NCBI GenBank assembly: GCA_030745875.1
Contig: JASLNT010000071.1
Location: 1-42,397, forward strand
Reading direction: 5' to 3'
From: Phycisphaerae bacterium
GTDB lineage: Bacteria > Planctomycetota > Phycisphaerae > SM23-33
Length of the DNA: 42,397 nucleotides
The translations under genes and the position numbers were made by a program. The notes under the pieces are model-generated. The model had not been told where the DNA came from, made no database searches, and worked only from the letters and a program-made list of their open reading frames with translations. Numbering within the stretch: position 1 is the stretch's first letter; each line of letters starts with the position of its first letter. Below are positions 1 through 9,638 of the stretch, one piece after another.

Positions 1-25
1 CCGCCTGACGAACCTCGCGCTCGTC

Positions 26-3000
26 TTAAGCGGGCGATTCCGGGAGCAGATCGACGTTTGATTCCACAGGCGCGGGGGTGCAAACCGGGGCGGGTTGCGC
101 GGGGGTCGCTTGGAACGCGCCCGCCGGCGCAGCGGCCGCTACCGACAGGGTGGCGCCGAATCTCCCTCGCAGGACAGCAAAATCCCGCAGATTCACGCGC
201 CCATCAGAGTTAAAGTCACAGCCCAGATCGTTTCCGCTCCGCCCGAACTGGGCGACCATCGCACCGTAGTCGCCGTCGCCCACCCGCCCGTCACCGTCGG
301 TGTCGCACTGAAGGACGTGGAATTCGAACTGGTGGTCGGCGTCCATCACCGCCCCACCGGTCGCAATAACGCCCGACGCCGCAACCGTAGCGGTGTACTC
401 GCCGTCGGTCAGAGCGATCGACGACAGGTCCCAGGTGTGGGTGACGCTGTCGAACGGAACGGATCCGGGCGGGAAGTCCTCACCGGTCGAATCGTTATGC
501 AGAGTAAGCGCCTCAGGCAGGACCTCGGCGGCGTCGCTGAGCACAAGTCCAATCGAGACGATCCGCGATCTTCCCGCATCACCGGAGTTTATCACCACGC
601 TTTCAACAGTCACCGGAACAGAAACAACGCCCTGGTATTCGAAGGCTCCCATATCCGCGTAGGCCGGGAGGCCCGATCCGGTGTCAGCCGTGTCGAGATC
701 GTCGTAACGCGAAGATCCCTCGATATCATTGTCCGGCGCTGAGTTTCCGTCGGCTGAATCGATCGCGGGCGAACCGGCAAGCAAACCGAACTGACCGCCC
801 TCGGTGTCGACAAACAGCGGATCAGCGTTCACGTTGCCGACACCGCTCTGGTCTGCGCTGACCAGCGAGTACGAAACTGCAGGATCGTTAAAGTGCCAGT
901 TGCTCACCTCCGCCGGGCCTGCGGTCTCAATCCCGTTGCCCCAAAGGATCGTGTTGATCAGAATCGGATTGTTCAGGCCGCCCAGATCCGGATCATACCC
1001 GCCCTGGTAAAGTCCGCCGCCCTGATCGCGAGCGAAATTGTCGGTGATCGTTGCGTTGATGATTGTCGGAGACGAACCACCGTCATTTGCGATCGCCCCG
1101 CCTTTGGTTTCGGCGTAATTGGATGCAAACACGACGTTTATAATCGATGGCGAACTGCCTGAATCGTTGTACATCCCGGCGCCCTTGTCGGCGGTGTTGT
1201 CGGTGATTACGGTGTTGCGGATTGTCGGAGAGGCCTGGTGATTCGCGACGCCTCCCCCGCTGAGCCCATCGGCCCGGCCGTCAGTTATCGTGAAACCGTC
1301 GAGCAGGGCGTTGTTGGAGCCGATCACAACGTGGTAGCTATTGTCGCTGCTGTCGTCGATGACTCCAATGTCGCCGCTGAGAACAGTTGCAAATGCGGTC
1401 CAGTCGCGTTGATCGAGGGAATCTTCGTCGCCTTCGAAACCGCCGTACAGATCAACGTTGGGTTTCAATTCGAATGAGATCTCGCGATCGAACGTGCTGG
1501 TTGGCGTGTACAGGCCCTGGGCGACCCACACGTCGCCCCCGCCGGCCGCCGCAGCCGCATCCAGACCTTCCTGTACGGTCCTCCAGGCGGTCCCCCACGC
1601 CAGACCGTCGTATGTTCCCGAAACGTTGCCTCCGTTCACAAACATCACACCGGTCCATCCGGCGAGTGTTACGTTCACCAGCGTTGCGTCGGTGTCTGTC
1701 GCGCCGCCGTCGTCGGTTACGAGAAGCCCTACGCTGTAGGTTCCGACGGAGGCGGACTCAAAGCTCACGATCGCACCGACCGCATCGTCGTACTGGCCGT
1801 CATTGTCGAGATCCCATTCGTAGCTGACAACGGCTCCGTCAATGTCGCTCGAGCCCGACCCGTCAAGCAGCACGGGAGTATCGGTCTGGGTCGCGTAAGG
1901 CCCGCCCGCATCAGCCGCGGGCGCCTGGTTGACAACTACATCCGCATCGCGAACGAGGCGTACGAAGTTGAAAATGCGTATCGCATCGCCCTGTGGTCCG
2001 CGTCCGGTCGGGTAGTCGGCTGGGTCGCCGTCTTTCGGATCGCTGCGCTGGGCTCCAGCCCCGTGAACGTCGACCCAACCGCCCATGTACCCCATCGACT
2101 CGCCAAAGTTCACGTACGAGGCGGTTTGTCCGCCGCCCTGCCAGTTAGCATGCGTGGTTCCGCTCCAAAAATGGGCGTAGTCCGAAGATCCGTCTTCGAT
2201 GGTGATGCTGGTGGTGTTGAACATCGCATCGATCGCCGGCGAGTTTGTCGTCTGCGGCGACCGCGAGTAGTCTACTATGCTCTGCAGCTCCTTTACGTCG
2301 GGCATGCGCCAGTCGCTGTGACCGAGATAGTTCTCGGCGTTCTTCTGCTGGACCCACGCCAGTGCGTCTTGCCAGTTCATCCCCGCACCGCTGTCGTCCT
2401 GCGACCACATCAGCCCGGTCGCCGCATCGGTGATCGTACCGTCGCCATTGTTCGAGAAATCGTTCTCACCGTAGGCGGTGTTGCCCCGCACGTAATAGGC
2501 GTAGAACGTTTTGTCCGACCCGAACAGCGTCAAACCGTAACCCTTGATCCGACCGTCTGCGAAGTTCACGCCGAACATCGTCGCCCCGCCGTCATTGGCG
2601 GTATTGCCCACATAAAGGGTGCTGGAGGCCATCTGGGCGTCTATGATTCGCTCGCCAGCCGACGTGTCGCCGTAACCGAAGTCGAAGTAGTCGGTGTCGA
2701 TAAACGGAACCAGGCCCGAGGTGTCCGTACCGTCGTATCCGCTGGGGTCCTCGCCGCTGAAGTCGATCAGCGAGTACACTTCCTTGATCGAAGGCAGGCG
2801 CCAGTCGTCGTACCCGCCGAAGTTGGCGGCGTTCAGTACGCTCACATACGCGCCGGCTTCGGCGAAGCTGAACTTGTCGTCTGCGTCTATGTCGCCGTCA
2901 TTGTCGAAATCGGGGCTCTGCGTCCAGGTCAGGTCGGTTACGTTGTCGTACACCGTCAAACCGTCGACGCTGAGAGTGTAGCTGGGCGCGTTACCGGTGA

Positions 3001-5926
3001 ATTGAGCGTCCTGCCCGTAAAACGCCGATCCGGCCGCCGGCGCACCGATCGTTCCGGTGTTGTTGTAGAATTCTGTCTGGCCGGTGTCGACCACCGAGTA
3101 GCTCAGTGCGACCGCGTTGAATTCGACCGTTTCTCCGGCGACCTCGATCGCCGGCGCTGCTGCAGCAGCCGGAGGGGTAAGATCCCTGCCCTCCAGGCCC
3201 TGGTAGTCGGGACTATATCGCCAGGCTCTGAAAACGCCTCCGTCATAGTCGTACTGCCAGACGATTTCGTTATCCGAATTAACCTCGAAGAACAATCCGT
3301 CCTGGCCGCTGCAGATCAGCGTATTGCCGTTCGGCAATCGCTGTGCGCCGGAAATTCGATCCGAATAGAAGTCAGTGGGCGTAGGGGCGGTGTACACCCA
3401 CGTCTGGTCCGCAGGTCCGTAATCCGAACCGGTCGTCAGCGAGTAGTTGCCCGATGCGTCGACGGGCGGAGCGATTTCCTCGACCGTCGAGTAGCTGCCC
3501 TCCGGTCGGCCGAAACCGTTGTTGAAGACCAGAATATTGCCCTCGCCCGGCAGGCCGGAAGCTATCCAGCGGGCATCGTGCTGGGCGTAGAAGACCTGGT
3601 CGCCGGAACCGCCCGCATCGTAGGCTTGCGGATTGCCCCAACGATACAGCAGGTCGCCCGCATTTCCCGCCGCTTCGGCGGTCGTCGTGCTGTGATCGAT
3701 CACCCACACTTCGTTGAAGTTGTGTACGCTGAGGAGAATCTGGTCAAACTGTTCGTTGTAGTCGATCGAATTAATGTGCAGCCAGTCGGCTCCGCCGTTG
3801 GATGAGTAGTTCAGGTCGATCAACTCGGGGTTATCGCCCACGACACCGTAGTTAGCCTGCGCAGGGTCGTAATCCTGGACCAGGTGGTCCCACGCGCGCC
3901 ACTCCCAGACAATATTCCCGCCTGAAGCCCCGGAGGGCTCAACCTCGATGATATGCCCAGGCCACAACTCACCGTCCGTCAGGAGCGAGGTATCCCGCCC
4001 GGCTGCAATCGCCTCGGCGGACGTCTTGTACTCCCAGGCGATCATTAACACATTACCGTTGGGCAGCACTTCGATATCGTGATGCTGCAGGTAATCCGCC
4101 GAGGAATACTCAAAGGACCATGCGATGGTCCCATCCCACTCGATTTCCTCGATCACTCCGCCCCCGCCCCCGCCGTCGAATGTCGGGTTGGCGCCCAGAT
4201 TTCCGGTCCGAAGGAGATTGCCCGTCTCCAGCAGGTACGCCGACAGCCCCGGACGGTGCGAACTGTCCCAGCTATGGACGAACTGCCCGTCATTGTCCAT
4301 CAGGTACGTAGTCATCGAGCCTAACGGTGCAAATAGCGTGTAGCCCTCGAACGCCGATGCGCTTTCGTACTGGACGGTCGAACTGGCGTCTGAATCGACG
4401 TCGTCCAGACCCGCACCGCCTTCATTGCCCGTGAACGTACTGTCCGAGATTACGGCGGTGACGTAGTAATCGTTTGCAATCGCCCCCCCGCCGGTCCCTG
4501 CGGTATTGCCCGTGAACGTCGAGCTGCTGATTTCCGGCGTGCTGTGATTGTAGTTGGCGATCGCCCCGCCGCGATAGTCGGCGCTATTGCCCGTGAACGT
4601 GCTCCCGCTTATCACCGGGCTGCTGAAACCTGTCGCAGACGACGCATCGTCGGTGTAGATCGCCCCGCCGTGCCCGCCGGTGTGGTTGCTTGTGAACGTG
4701 CAGTCGGTGAATGTGGGCGACGATCCGTAGTCATTGAACACCGCCCCGCCGCGCCATGCGGCCTGGTTGGAATCGAACAACGTGCCGCTCACCTCTGCGT
4801 GGGCGTCTACGCGGTTAACCATCGCCCCACCGCGATTGGCGGTGTTGCTGACAAACTCCGAGTCGACAACTGTCGCTATCGACGAGTTAAAGTTGAACAT
4901 CCCTCCGCCTTCATTGGCGTGGTTGCCCGTGAACAGACAATCGACAACCGTCACCGCCGCGCCGTCGTAATTCAGCATCCCGCCCCCCGCCGAATCGATC
5001 AACTCGCCATTTGCGTTTCCTCCGGTGACTGTCACGCCGTCCAGCACGGCTCTGTCGGCGCCGAACACGACATGGAACGAATTATCGCTCGCATCGCCCG
5101 GCGCACCGATATCTCCGCTTAGCACCGTCACGTACGTGTCGGGGTCGCGATCGCTGCGTTCGACCTCATCGACGCCCTCGAACCCTCCATAGAGCCCGAT
5201 CCCATCGACAAGTTCAAAACCGGCCTGGCGGTCAGTCCCGGCCGTGGGCTTGTAAACGCCATCCGCTATCCATACTTCACTGGCGCCGGCGGCCTCGGCT
5301 GCATCCAGCGCCTCGCCGATGGTCTGGAAAGCCGTCCCCCAGGACTCACCGTCCCATGAGCCCGACGTGTTGTTAACGTCGACGTAGAACACGTCCGGAG
5401 TCTGGACGCCGATAATTTCAAACGCTGCGGACTTCGTATAGATCAGCGTATCGCCGGGCATCGGGAACGACACCGACACATCCTCCAGACCGGCCGCCCG
5501 GTCAACTGGAATCGTGAAATACGCAGAGACCTGCGATCCGTTGCGAGTTATCGACGTTCCGGCGATATCGCCAATCCACGCTCCGTTGGGCGAAACGTGT
5601 GAAGGCGGGAGAGGGGGAATTATGCCGGCGTCGAGCGTAAAGGTGACCAGCACGTTCGCATCGCCCGGACTGGCCGAACCGGGCGAAACGCTCAGGATAC
5701 CGTCGGATACGGTTATATCGCTCGCGGCCGCATCGTCGAGCGACTCGACAAGAGAATCGCTGTCTATTGTCGCCGCGGCCAGCAGAACGGTCTCGGCGAG
5801 CGGATCTGTAATACTGTCTGAGGTATCGAGTGCGGCCGCTGCGCTCAGCAGCAGGCGCGGTTCCAGAAGTTCGAATGTCGCCTGATCGATCCGGCGGGTT
5901 GCTGTGTTCTCAGGTCTCTGATGCAT
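26..5926 (-). CDS. Giant secreted mosaic protein: LEPR motif, two beta-helices, arylsulfotransferase-like, Lcl-type repeats, PKD, dockerin
   Basis: Start chosen at the ATG at 5926 because AAGGAG lies 8 bases upstream; the longer frame to 5992 has no such site. About 1966 residues. Residues 21-29 read LEPRLLLSA, an N-terminal motif of very large planctomycete surface proteins. In order: parallel beta-helix repeats (about 178-510, many FTGN/GGAI turns), an arylsulfotransferase-like propeller (about 520-915, with HDIEVLPNGNVLMIAWEY), two Lcl/DUF1566-type modules (about 980-1330, motifs DWRLPSIKE and DWRMPDVKE), a PKD domain (about 1335-1415), a second beta-helix (about 1425-1760), and a dockerin-like pair of Ca-binding loops (about 1870-1925, DTDGDGRVGDGDY and DFNSDGRVNLRDF). 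Likely exported and possibly held through a cohesin-type partner, which is inference. No enzyme activity can be asserted, because the sulfotransferase-like part may be purely structural. Confidence 0.9.
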   Translation of the reverse strand: MHQRPENTATRRIDQATFELLEPRLLLSAAAALDTSDSITDPLAETVLLAAATIDSDSLVESLDDAAASDITVSDGILSVSPGSASPGDANVLVTFTLDAGIIPPLPPSHVSPNGAWIGDIAGTSITRNGSQVSAYFTIPVDRAAGLEDVSVSFPMPGDTLIYTKSAAFEIIGVQTPDVFYVDVNNTSGSWDGESWGTAFQTIGEALDAAEAAGASEVWIADGVYKPTAGTDRQAGFELVDGIGLYGGFEGVDEVERSDRDPDTYVTVLSGDIGAPGDASDNSFHVVFGADRAVLDGVTVTGGNANGELIDSAGGGMLNYDGAAVTVVDCLFTGNHANEGGGMFNFNSSIATVVDSEFVSNTANRGGAMVNRVDAHAEVSGTLFDSNQAAWRGGAVFNDYGSSPTFTDCTFTSNHTGGHGGAIYTDDASSATGFSSPVISGSTFTGNSADYRGGAIANYNHSTPEISSSTFTGNTAGTGGGAIANDYYVTAVISDSTFTGNEGGAGLDDVDSDASSTVQYESASAFEGYTLFAPLGSMTTYLMDNDGQFVHSWDSSHRPGLSAYLLETGNLLRTGNLGANPTFDGGGGGGVIEEIEWDGTIAWSFEYSSADYLQHHDIEVLPNGNVLMIAWEYKTSAEAIAAGRDTSLLTDGELWPGHIIEVEPSGASGGNIVWEWRAWDHLVQDYDPAQANYGVVGDNPELIDLNYSSNGGADWLHINSIDYNEQFDQILLSVHNFNEVWVIDHSTTTAEAAGNAGDLLYRWGNPQAYDAGGSGDQVFYAQHDARWIASGLPGEGNILVFNNGFGRPEGSYSTVEEIAPPVDASGNYSLTTGSDYGPADQTWVYTAPTPTDFYSDRISGAQRLPNGNTLICSGQDGLFFEVNSDNEIVWQYDYDGGVFRAWRYSPDYQGLEGRDLTPPAAAAAPAIEVAGETVEFNAVALSYSVVDTGQTEFYNNTGTIGAPAAGSAFYGQDAQFTGNAPSYTLSVDGLTVYDNVTDLTWTQSPDFDNDGDIDADDKFSFAEAGAYVSVLNAANFGGYDDWRLPSIKEVYSLIDFSGEDPSGYDGTDTSGLVPFIDTDYFDFGYGDTSAGERIIDAQMASSTLYVGNTANDGGATMFGVNFADGRIKGYGLTLFGSDKTFYAYYVRGNTAYGENDFSNNGDGTITDAATGLMWSQDDSGAGMNWQDALAWVQQKNAENYLGHSDWRMPDVKELQSIVDYSRSPQTTNSPAIDAMFNTTSITIEDGSSDYAHFWSGTTHANWQGGGQTASYVNFGESMGYMGGWVDVHGAGAQRSDPKDGDPADYPTGRGPQGDAIRIFNFVRLVRDADVVVNQAPAADAGGPYATQTDTPVLLDGSGSSDIDGAVVSYEWDLDNDGQYDDAVGAIVSFESASVGTYSVGLLVTDDGGATDTDATLVNVTLAGWTGVMFVNGGNVSGTYDGLAWGTAWRTVQEGLDAAAAAGGGDVWVAQGLYTPTSTFDREISFELKPNVDLYGGFEGDEDSLDQRDWTAFATVLSGDIGVIDDSSDNSYHVVIGSNNALLDGFTITDGRADGLSGGGVANHQASPTIRNTVITDNTADKGAGMYNDSGSSPSIINVVFASNYAETKGGAIANDGGSSPTIINATITDNFARDQGGGLYQGGYDPDLGGLNNPILINTILWGNGIETAGPAEVSNWHFNDPAVSYSLVSADQSGVGNVNADPLFVDTEGGQFGLLAGSPAIDSADGNSAPDNDIEGSSRYDDLDTADTGSGLPAYADMGAFEYQGVVSVPVTVESVVINSGDAGRSRIVSIGLVLSDAAEVLPEALTLHNDSTGEDFPPGSVPFDSVTHTWDLSSIALTDGEYTATVAASGVIATGGAVMDADHQFEFHVLQCDTDGDGRVGDGDYGAMVAQFGRSGNDLGCDFNSDGRVNLRDFAVLRGRFGATLSVAAAAPAGAFQATPAQPAPVCTPAPVESNVDLLPESPA

Positions 5927-6054
5927 TTCCGACTCCTTTACCTCACTACAACGCAGTTGACCTCCGGCCTGCGGTGAGGTGCATAGTAACATAAACGCAA
6001 TTTGCCCGCCTTCGTCTACAGGCCCGGGGCGGAAACGATGAGTTTTTTGTCAGG

Positions 6055-6084
6055 TTGCATTAATGAGGACCGCAATGAGATAAT
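6055..6084 (+). promoter_or_regulatory. Possible sigma70-type promoter of the sigma factor/kinase pair
   Basis: TTGCAT (6055-6060) and GATAAT (6079-6084) are separated by 18 bases and lie about 60 bases upstream of the sigma-factor ATG. The match is moderate. The 5927-6145 gap also has to hold the promoter of the divergent giant-protein gene, which I could not place. Confidence 0.35.
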
Positions 6085-6145
6085 GTCCGATAAGCATGTA
6101 GACAGACGTTTCGGTTTCCCGTTTATGAATATATGAGAGGCCCGA

Positions 6146-6784
6146 ATGACCGGCCCGGATGTATCCAGTGAACTGCAAAACCGCCTGCAAGCCGGTGAGA
6201 CCCAGGCGTTGGCGGAGTTTTTCGATTTGCATCGCGAGCGTCTTTGGCGAATGGCCAATTTCAGGCTCTCGTCCAAACTTCGCGGACGGATATCGCCCGA
6301 CGACGTGTTGCAGCAGTCTTATCTGGAAGCGGCTAAGCGTATCGAACACTGCAGGAACCAGTCGTCACCGTTCGTGTGGATCAGAATGATCGTGCGACAG
6401 ACACTAACTGATATTCATCGGCGTCATCTGGGAGCCCAGAAGCGCGACGCCGGACGGGAGGTCGCCATCAACCGCCCCAACTACGCCCATACGACCGCGG
6501 CGTCGCTGGCGATGCAACTGGTGGGCGACTGGACATCGCCCAGCCAGGCCGCCGTCAGAGTCGAAAAGCTGAACATCGTCCAGACCGCTATTGAAAACAT
6601 GGATCCGATCGATCGGGAGGTGCTGGCGCTGCGGCATTTCGAAGAGCTAACCAACGCCGAAGTGGCTGAAGAGCTGGACATTCAACCCAAAGCCGCCTCC
6701 ATCCGATACATCCGCGCCCTGGGAAGACTCAGGGACATTCTGTCCGAAGCTCCGGGCCTGGTTGACGGGAGTGCAAATGCCTGA
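6146..6784 (+). CDS. ECF-type RNA polymerase sigma factor
   Basis: A 212-residue sigma-70 family protein. Region 2 covers about residues 20-90, with a core-binding/-10 recognition stretch containing ISPDDVLQQSYLEA. Region 4 covers about 145-200 and holds the -35 recognition helix-turn-helix (LTNAEVAEELDIQPKAAS). GAGAGG lies 7-8 bases before the ATG. The 3' end overlaps the next gene, a Ser/Thr kinase, by 8 bases, so the two are probably translationally coupled. Sigma factors of this type paired with a transmembrane Ser/Thr kinase are common in planctomycetes, where the kinase is thought to control the sigma factor. That partnership is inferred from position. It is divergent from the giant surface-protein gene, which is a possible target. 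Confidence 0.93.
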   Translation: MTGPDVSSELQNRLQAGETQALAEFFDLHRERLWRMANFRLSSKLRGRISPDDVLQQSYLEAAKRIEHCRNQSSPFVWIRMIVRQTLTDIHRRHLGAQKRDAGREVAINRPNYAHTTAASLAMQLVGDWTSPSQAAVRVEKLNIVQTAIENMDPIDREVLALRHFEELTNAEVAEELDIQPKAASIRYIRALGRLRDILSEAPGLVDGSANA

Positions 6785-9632
6785 TCAGGATACGCAACGC
6801 GACCCGCTGGAAATTCTAGCCGAAGAGTTCACCGAGCGCCAGCGAAAAGGCCTGTCGCCCTCCGTGGACGAATACGCCCAGCAACACCCGGAACTGGCCG
6901 ACCGGATTCACGAACTGTTCCCCGCGATCGCCGCAGTCGAACGCCTTAAAGCGCGCAACGAACGGGAAAGCGGAGGGCGGGCGTCGCTCGGACCGATACG
7001 CCTCGAACAGTTGGGCGACTTCAGGATCATTCGAGAACTCGGGCGGGGCGGAATGGGGATCGTCTACCAAGCCCAGCAGGAGTCGCTCGGACGACACGTC
7101 GCAATAAAGGTGCTTCCGCGTCAGGCGCTGCTGGAGGCGAATCAGTTGGAGCGTTTCCAGCGTGAGGCCCGCGTCGCAGCCGGACTGCACCACACCAATA
7201 TCGTCCAGGTGTTCGGCGTGGGGCAGTCAGACGGTTTTCACTACTACGTAATGCAACTGGTCGACGGAGTTTCTCTGGACGACATAGTCGCCCACATGAC
7301 CGGTCGAGCCGACGACGGATCCGCCGACGAAACGGTGGAGCTTGACGCCGCCCCCGGCGGCGCAGAGGCCAAGAGTACGCAGATCGAAAACATCTCCGAA
7401 CTGCTGCTGGGCCCAGTCGAACAGCGCAACGGTCGGGCTCTGCAGTATTGGCGAGCGATAGCGAATATCGGTCTGCAGGTCGCAGAGGCGCTCGGGCACG
7501 CCCACGGCCGGGGAGCGCTGCATCGCGACATCAAGCCGGGCAATATAATGATTAATAACGCGGGCTTGGCGCAGTTAACGGATTTTGGGCTGGCGAAAGC
7601 GACAGCAGGCCCTGACGTTACTCAGGGCGGAGGCATCACCGGAACGCTTCGCTTCATGGCGCCGGAGCAATTTCACAATCAGACTGATGTGCGGAGCGAC
7701 GTTTACAGCCTGGGCCTGACGCTGTACGAGCTGCTGACGCTGCAACCGGCGTACGACGAGCCGGACCACAGCTCGCTGATCCGTCGCATCACCAGCAGCG
7801 ATCCGCAGCGCCCCGGGAAGATCAATCCGAATATACCGCGAGACCTCGAAACGATTGTCCTGAAGGCTATCTCCCGCAATCCGGACCATCGTTATGAATC
7901 GGCCGACGCGATGGCGGGCGACCTGCGGAGATTCATCGAAGACCGCCCCATCACCGCCAGACCGGTCACGTTCGCCGAACGCCTGTGGAGATGGTCGCGC
8001 CGCAATCCGGTGGTCGCAACGTTGTCGGCTACGGTGTTGGTGCTGGCGGTGCTGACTGCATGCATATCCGCGGTAGGCTACATTCAAACCCAGCGAGCCC
8101 TCACCGCAGAAGCACACCAGCGAGAGCGCGCCGAGAAGAACGCCGATCTGGCGTTCGCGGCGCTCGAGCGCATCTTCGAACGTTTTGCGCCAGCAACCGG
8201 GCGAACGTACTCCAACCTGACACTCGACAGCGCACAGACACTTGGCGGCCGGACCGCAGCGCCCATGCTCACACCGCAAATCGCCGGTCTGCTGGAGGAA
8301 CTGCTCGGGTTCTATGATGAACTGGCCAGGCGCGGAGCGGATGAACGAACCGTTCGATCGAAAGTCGCCCGCGCCTGCAGACGAGTGGGAGCCATCCAGC
8401 ATCAACTCGGACAATTCGACCAGGCCATCGCCTCGTACAGCCGCGCCATCGGACTGTACAAACAGTTGACCAGCGGTGAATCCGGCGACTCAAAAGGGCT
8501 GTTGATCGTCGCACGCATCCACAACGAACTGGGCATCCTGTATCGCCGCCAGCGCAACTACGATCGGGCCGCCGCCCCCCACAAACAGGCGCTGGCGATT
8601 CTGGCGAAGCTGGAGGCCGCCGGCTCCTCAACCAACGCCATACGCTACGAACAGGCCAGAACATATTATTTCCTGGGCTCCGGACGACCGGACGACACGC
8701 TTCCGCCCCACCTGCTGGAACAACAAGGATCGCGCCAAGGGCCGCCTCCGGGCGAACGTCGAGGCCCTCGGGGCGGACGGCCTGACGGACCGCTTGACGG
8801 ACCGCCAAGACGACCGCCCGATCATCCGGATGAACGTCGACCGACCCGAAGACGTCGCGACGACCGACCGGGCCGCCTGGATCCGGGCCCGCCGCAACCA
8901 GAACAGATTGAACGCGCCGGGCATCTGGATCGAGCGGTCGGCATTCTGGAAGCTCTCAAGAAAGACAATCCCGCCAACGCCGACTACAGGTATCTGCTGG
9001 CGCTGTGCTATCACGAACGATTTGTAAGAGACCGTCGCACCCGGGGCAAGGTGGACAGGGAGTCCGAAGCGACCGCAACCGCTATTCTGATACAACTGAC
9101 CGAAGATTTTCCCGGCGTACCGGATTACAGACACCAGTTGGCGCAAGTTTACTCGGTTCGAACGGCCCATGATTCGTGGGAATCCGAATCGGCGAAAATC
9201 GCTATCGACAGATATCTCAAAGCCGTTGACCTCATGGAGGATGTCGTCGCAAAGCACCCGCATATACCAACCTACCAGGCGTCGCTGGCGGATGTCCTTC
9301 ACAAGCTGGGCATCGCACTCGATCGTGACAAGCAGCACGGAAAAGCCGCCGATCAACTCGTCCGGTCGGTTAGAATCCAGTCGGGGTTGGTCAAACGCTT
9401 TGACGATGCGCTTGGTTACAAGCTGTGGTTGGCGGTCTACCAGCACAGACTGTCCGAAATCCTCACCCATGGCGGGAAGTACGCCCAGGCCCGGACAATC
9501 CTGACCGGGACCGCCGCGATACTGAGCGACCTGATCAAGCAGTTACCCCAAAAAGATGCAGACCTCGTCGAACAGATGCTCAACGAGAATCGTCGCAGAA
9601 CCGAAGCTCTGCCCGACGACGATCGCACGTAG
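6777..9632 (+). CDS. Transmembrane Ser/Thr protein kinase with TPR-rich C-terminus
   Basis: About 951 residues, starting at the ATG at 6777 inside the end of the sigma-factor gene with GGGAG just upstream; a TTG five codons earlier is less likely. The kinase domain (about 80-380) has the glycine loop GRGGMG (about 87-92), ATP-binding Lys111 in VAIKVL, the catalytic loop HRDIKPGN (249-256, Asp251) and DFG (Asp269), followed by MAPEQF and the RSDVYSLG helix, so it looks active. One membrane segment lies at about 412-437. The extracytoplasmic part carries TPR-like helices at about 540-620 and 800-910. Between them, about 655-715, is a Pro/Arg/Gly/Asp-rich low-complexity insert. It probably senses an external signal and acts on the adjoining sigma factor. 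It ends 6 bases from the convergent cytochrome gene. Confidence 0.93.
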   Translation: MPDQDTQRDPLEILAEEFTERQRKGLSPSVDEYAQQHPELADRIHELFPAIAAVERLKARNERESGGRASLGPIRLEQLGDFRIIRELGRGGMGIVYQAQQESLGRHVAIKVLPRQALLEANQLERFQREARVAAGLHHTNIVQVFGVGQSDGFHYYVMQLVDGVSLDDIVAHMTGRADDGSADETVELDAAPGGAEAKSTQIENISELLLGPVEQRNGRALQYWRAIANIGLQVAEALGHAHGRGALHRDIKPGNIMINNAGLAQLTDFGLAKATAGPDVTQGGGITGTLRFMAPEQFHNQTDVRSDVYSLGLTLYELLTLQPAYDEPDHSSLIRRITSSDPQRPGKINPNIPRDLETIVLKAISRNPDHRYESADAMAGDLRRFIEDRPITARPVTFAERLWRWSRRNPVVATLSATVLVLAVLTACISAVGYIQTQRALTAEAHQRERAEKNADLAFAALERIFERFAPATGRTYSNLTLDSAQTLGGRTAAPMLTPQIAGLLEELLGFYDELARRGADERTVRSKVARACRRVGAIQHQLGQFDQAIASYSRAIGLYKQLTSGESGDSKGLLIVARIHNELGILYRRQRNYDRAAAPHKQALAILAKLEAAGSSTNAIRYEQARTYYFLGSGRPDDTLPPHLLEQQGSRQGPPPGERRGPRGGRPDGPLDGPPRRPPDHPDERRPTRRRRDDRPGRLDPGPPQPEQIERAGHLDRAVGILEALKKDNPANADYRYLLALCYHERFVRDRRTRGKVDRESEATATAILIQLTEDFPGVPDYRHQLAQVYSVRTAHDSWESESAKIAIDRYLKAVDLMEDVVAKHPHIPTYQASLADVLHKLGIALDRDKQHGKAADQLVRSVRIQSGLVKRFDDALGYKLWLAVYQHRLSEILTHGGKYAQARTILTGTAAILSDLIKQLPQKDADLVEQMLNENRRRTEALPDDDRT

Positions 9633-9638
9633 AAAACC

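Noticed and set aside
2063..3805. 580-codon plus-strand frame opposite the giant protein gene
   Set aside because: It lies wholly antisense to recognisable domains, has no ribosome-binding site, and its composition (Val/Arg/Gly-rich) is that of a GC-rich shadow frame.
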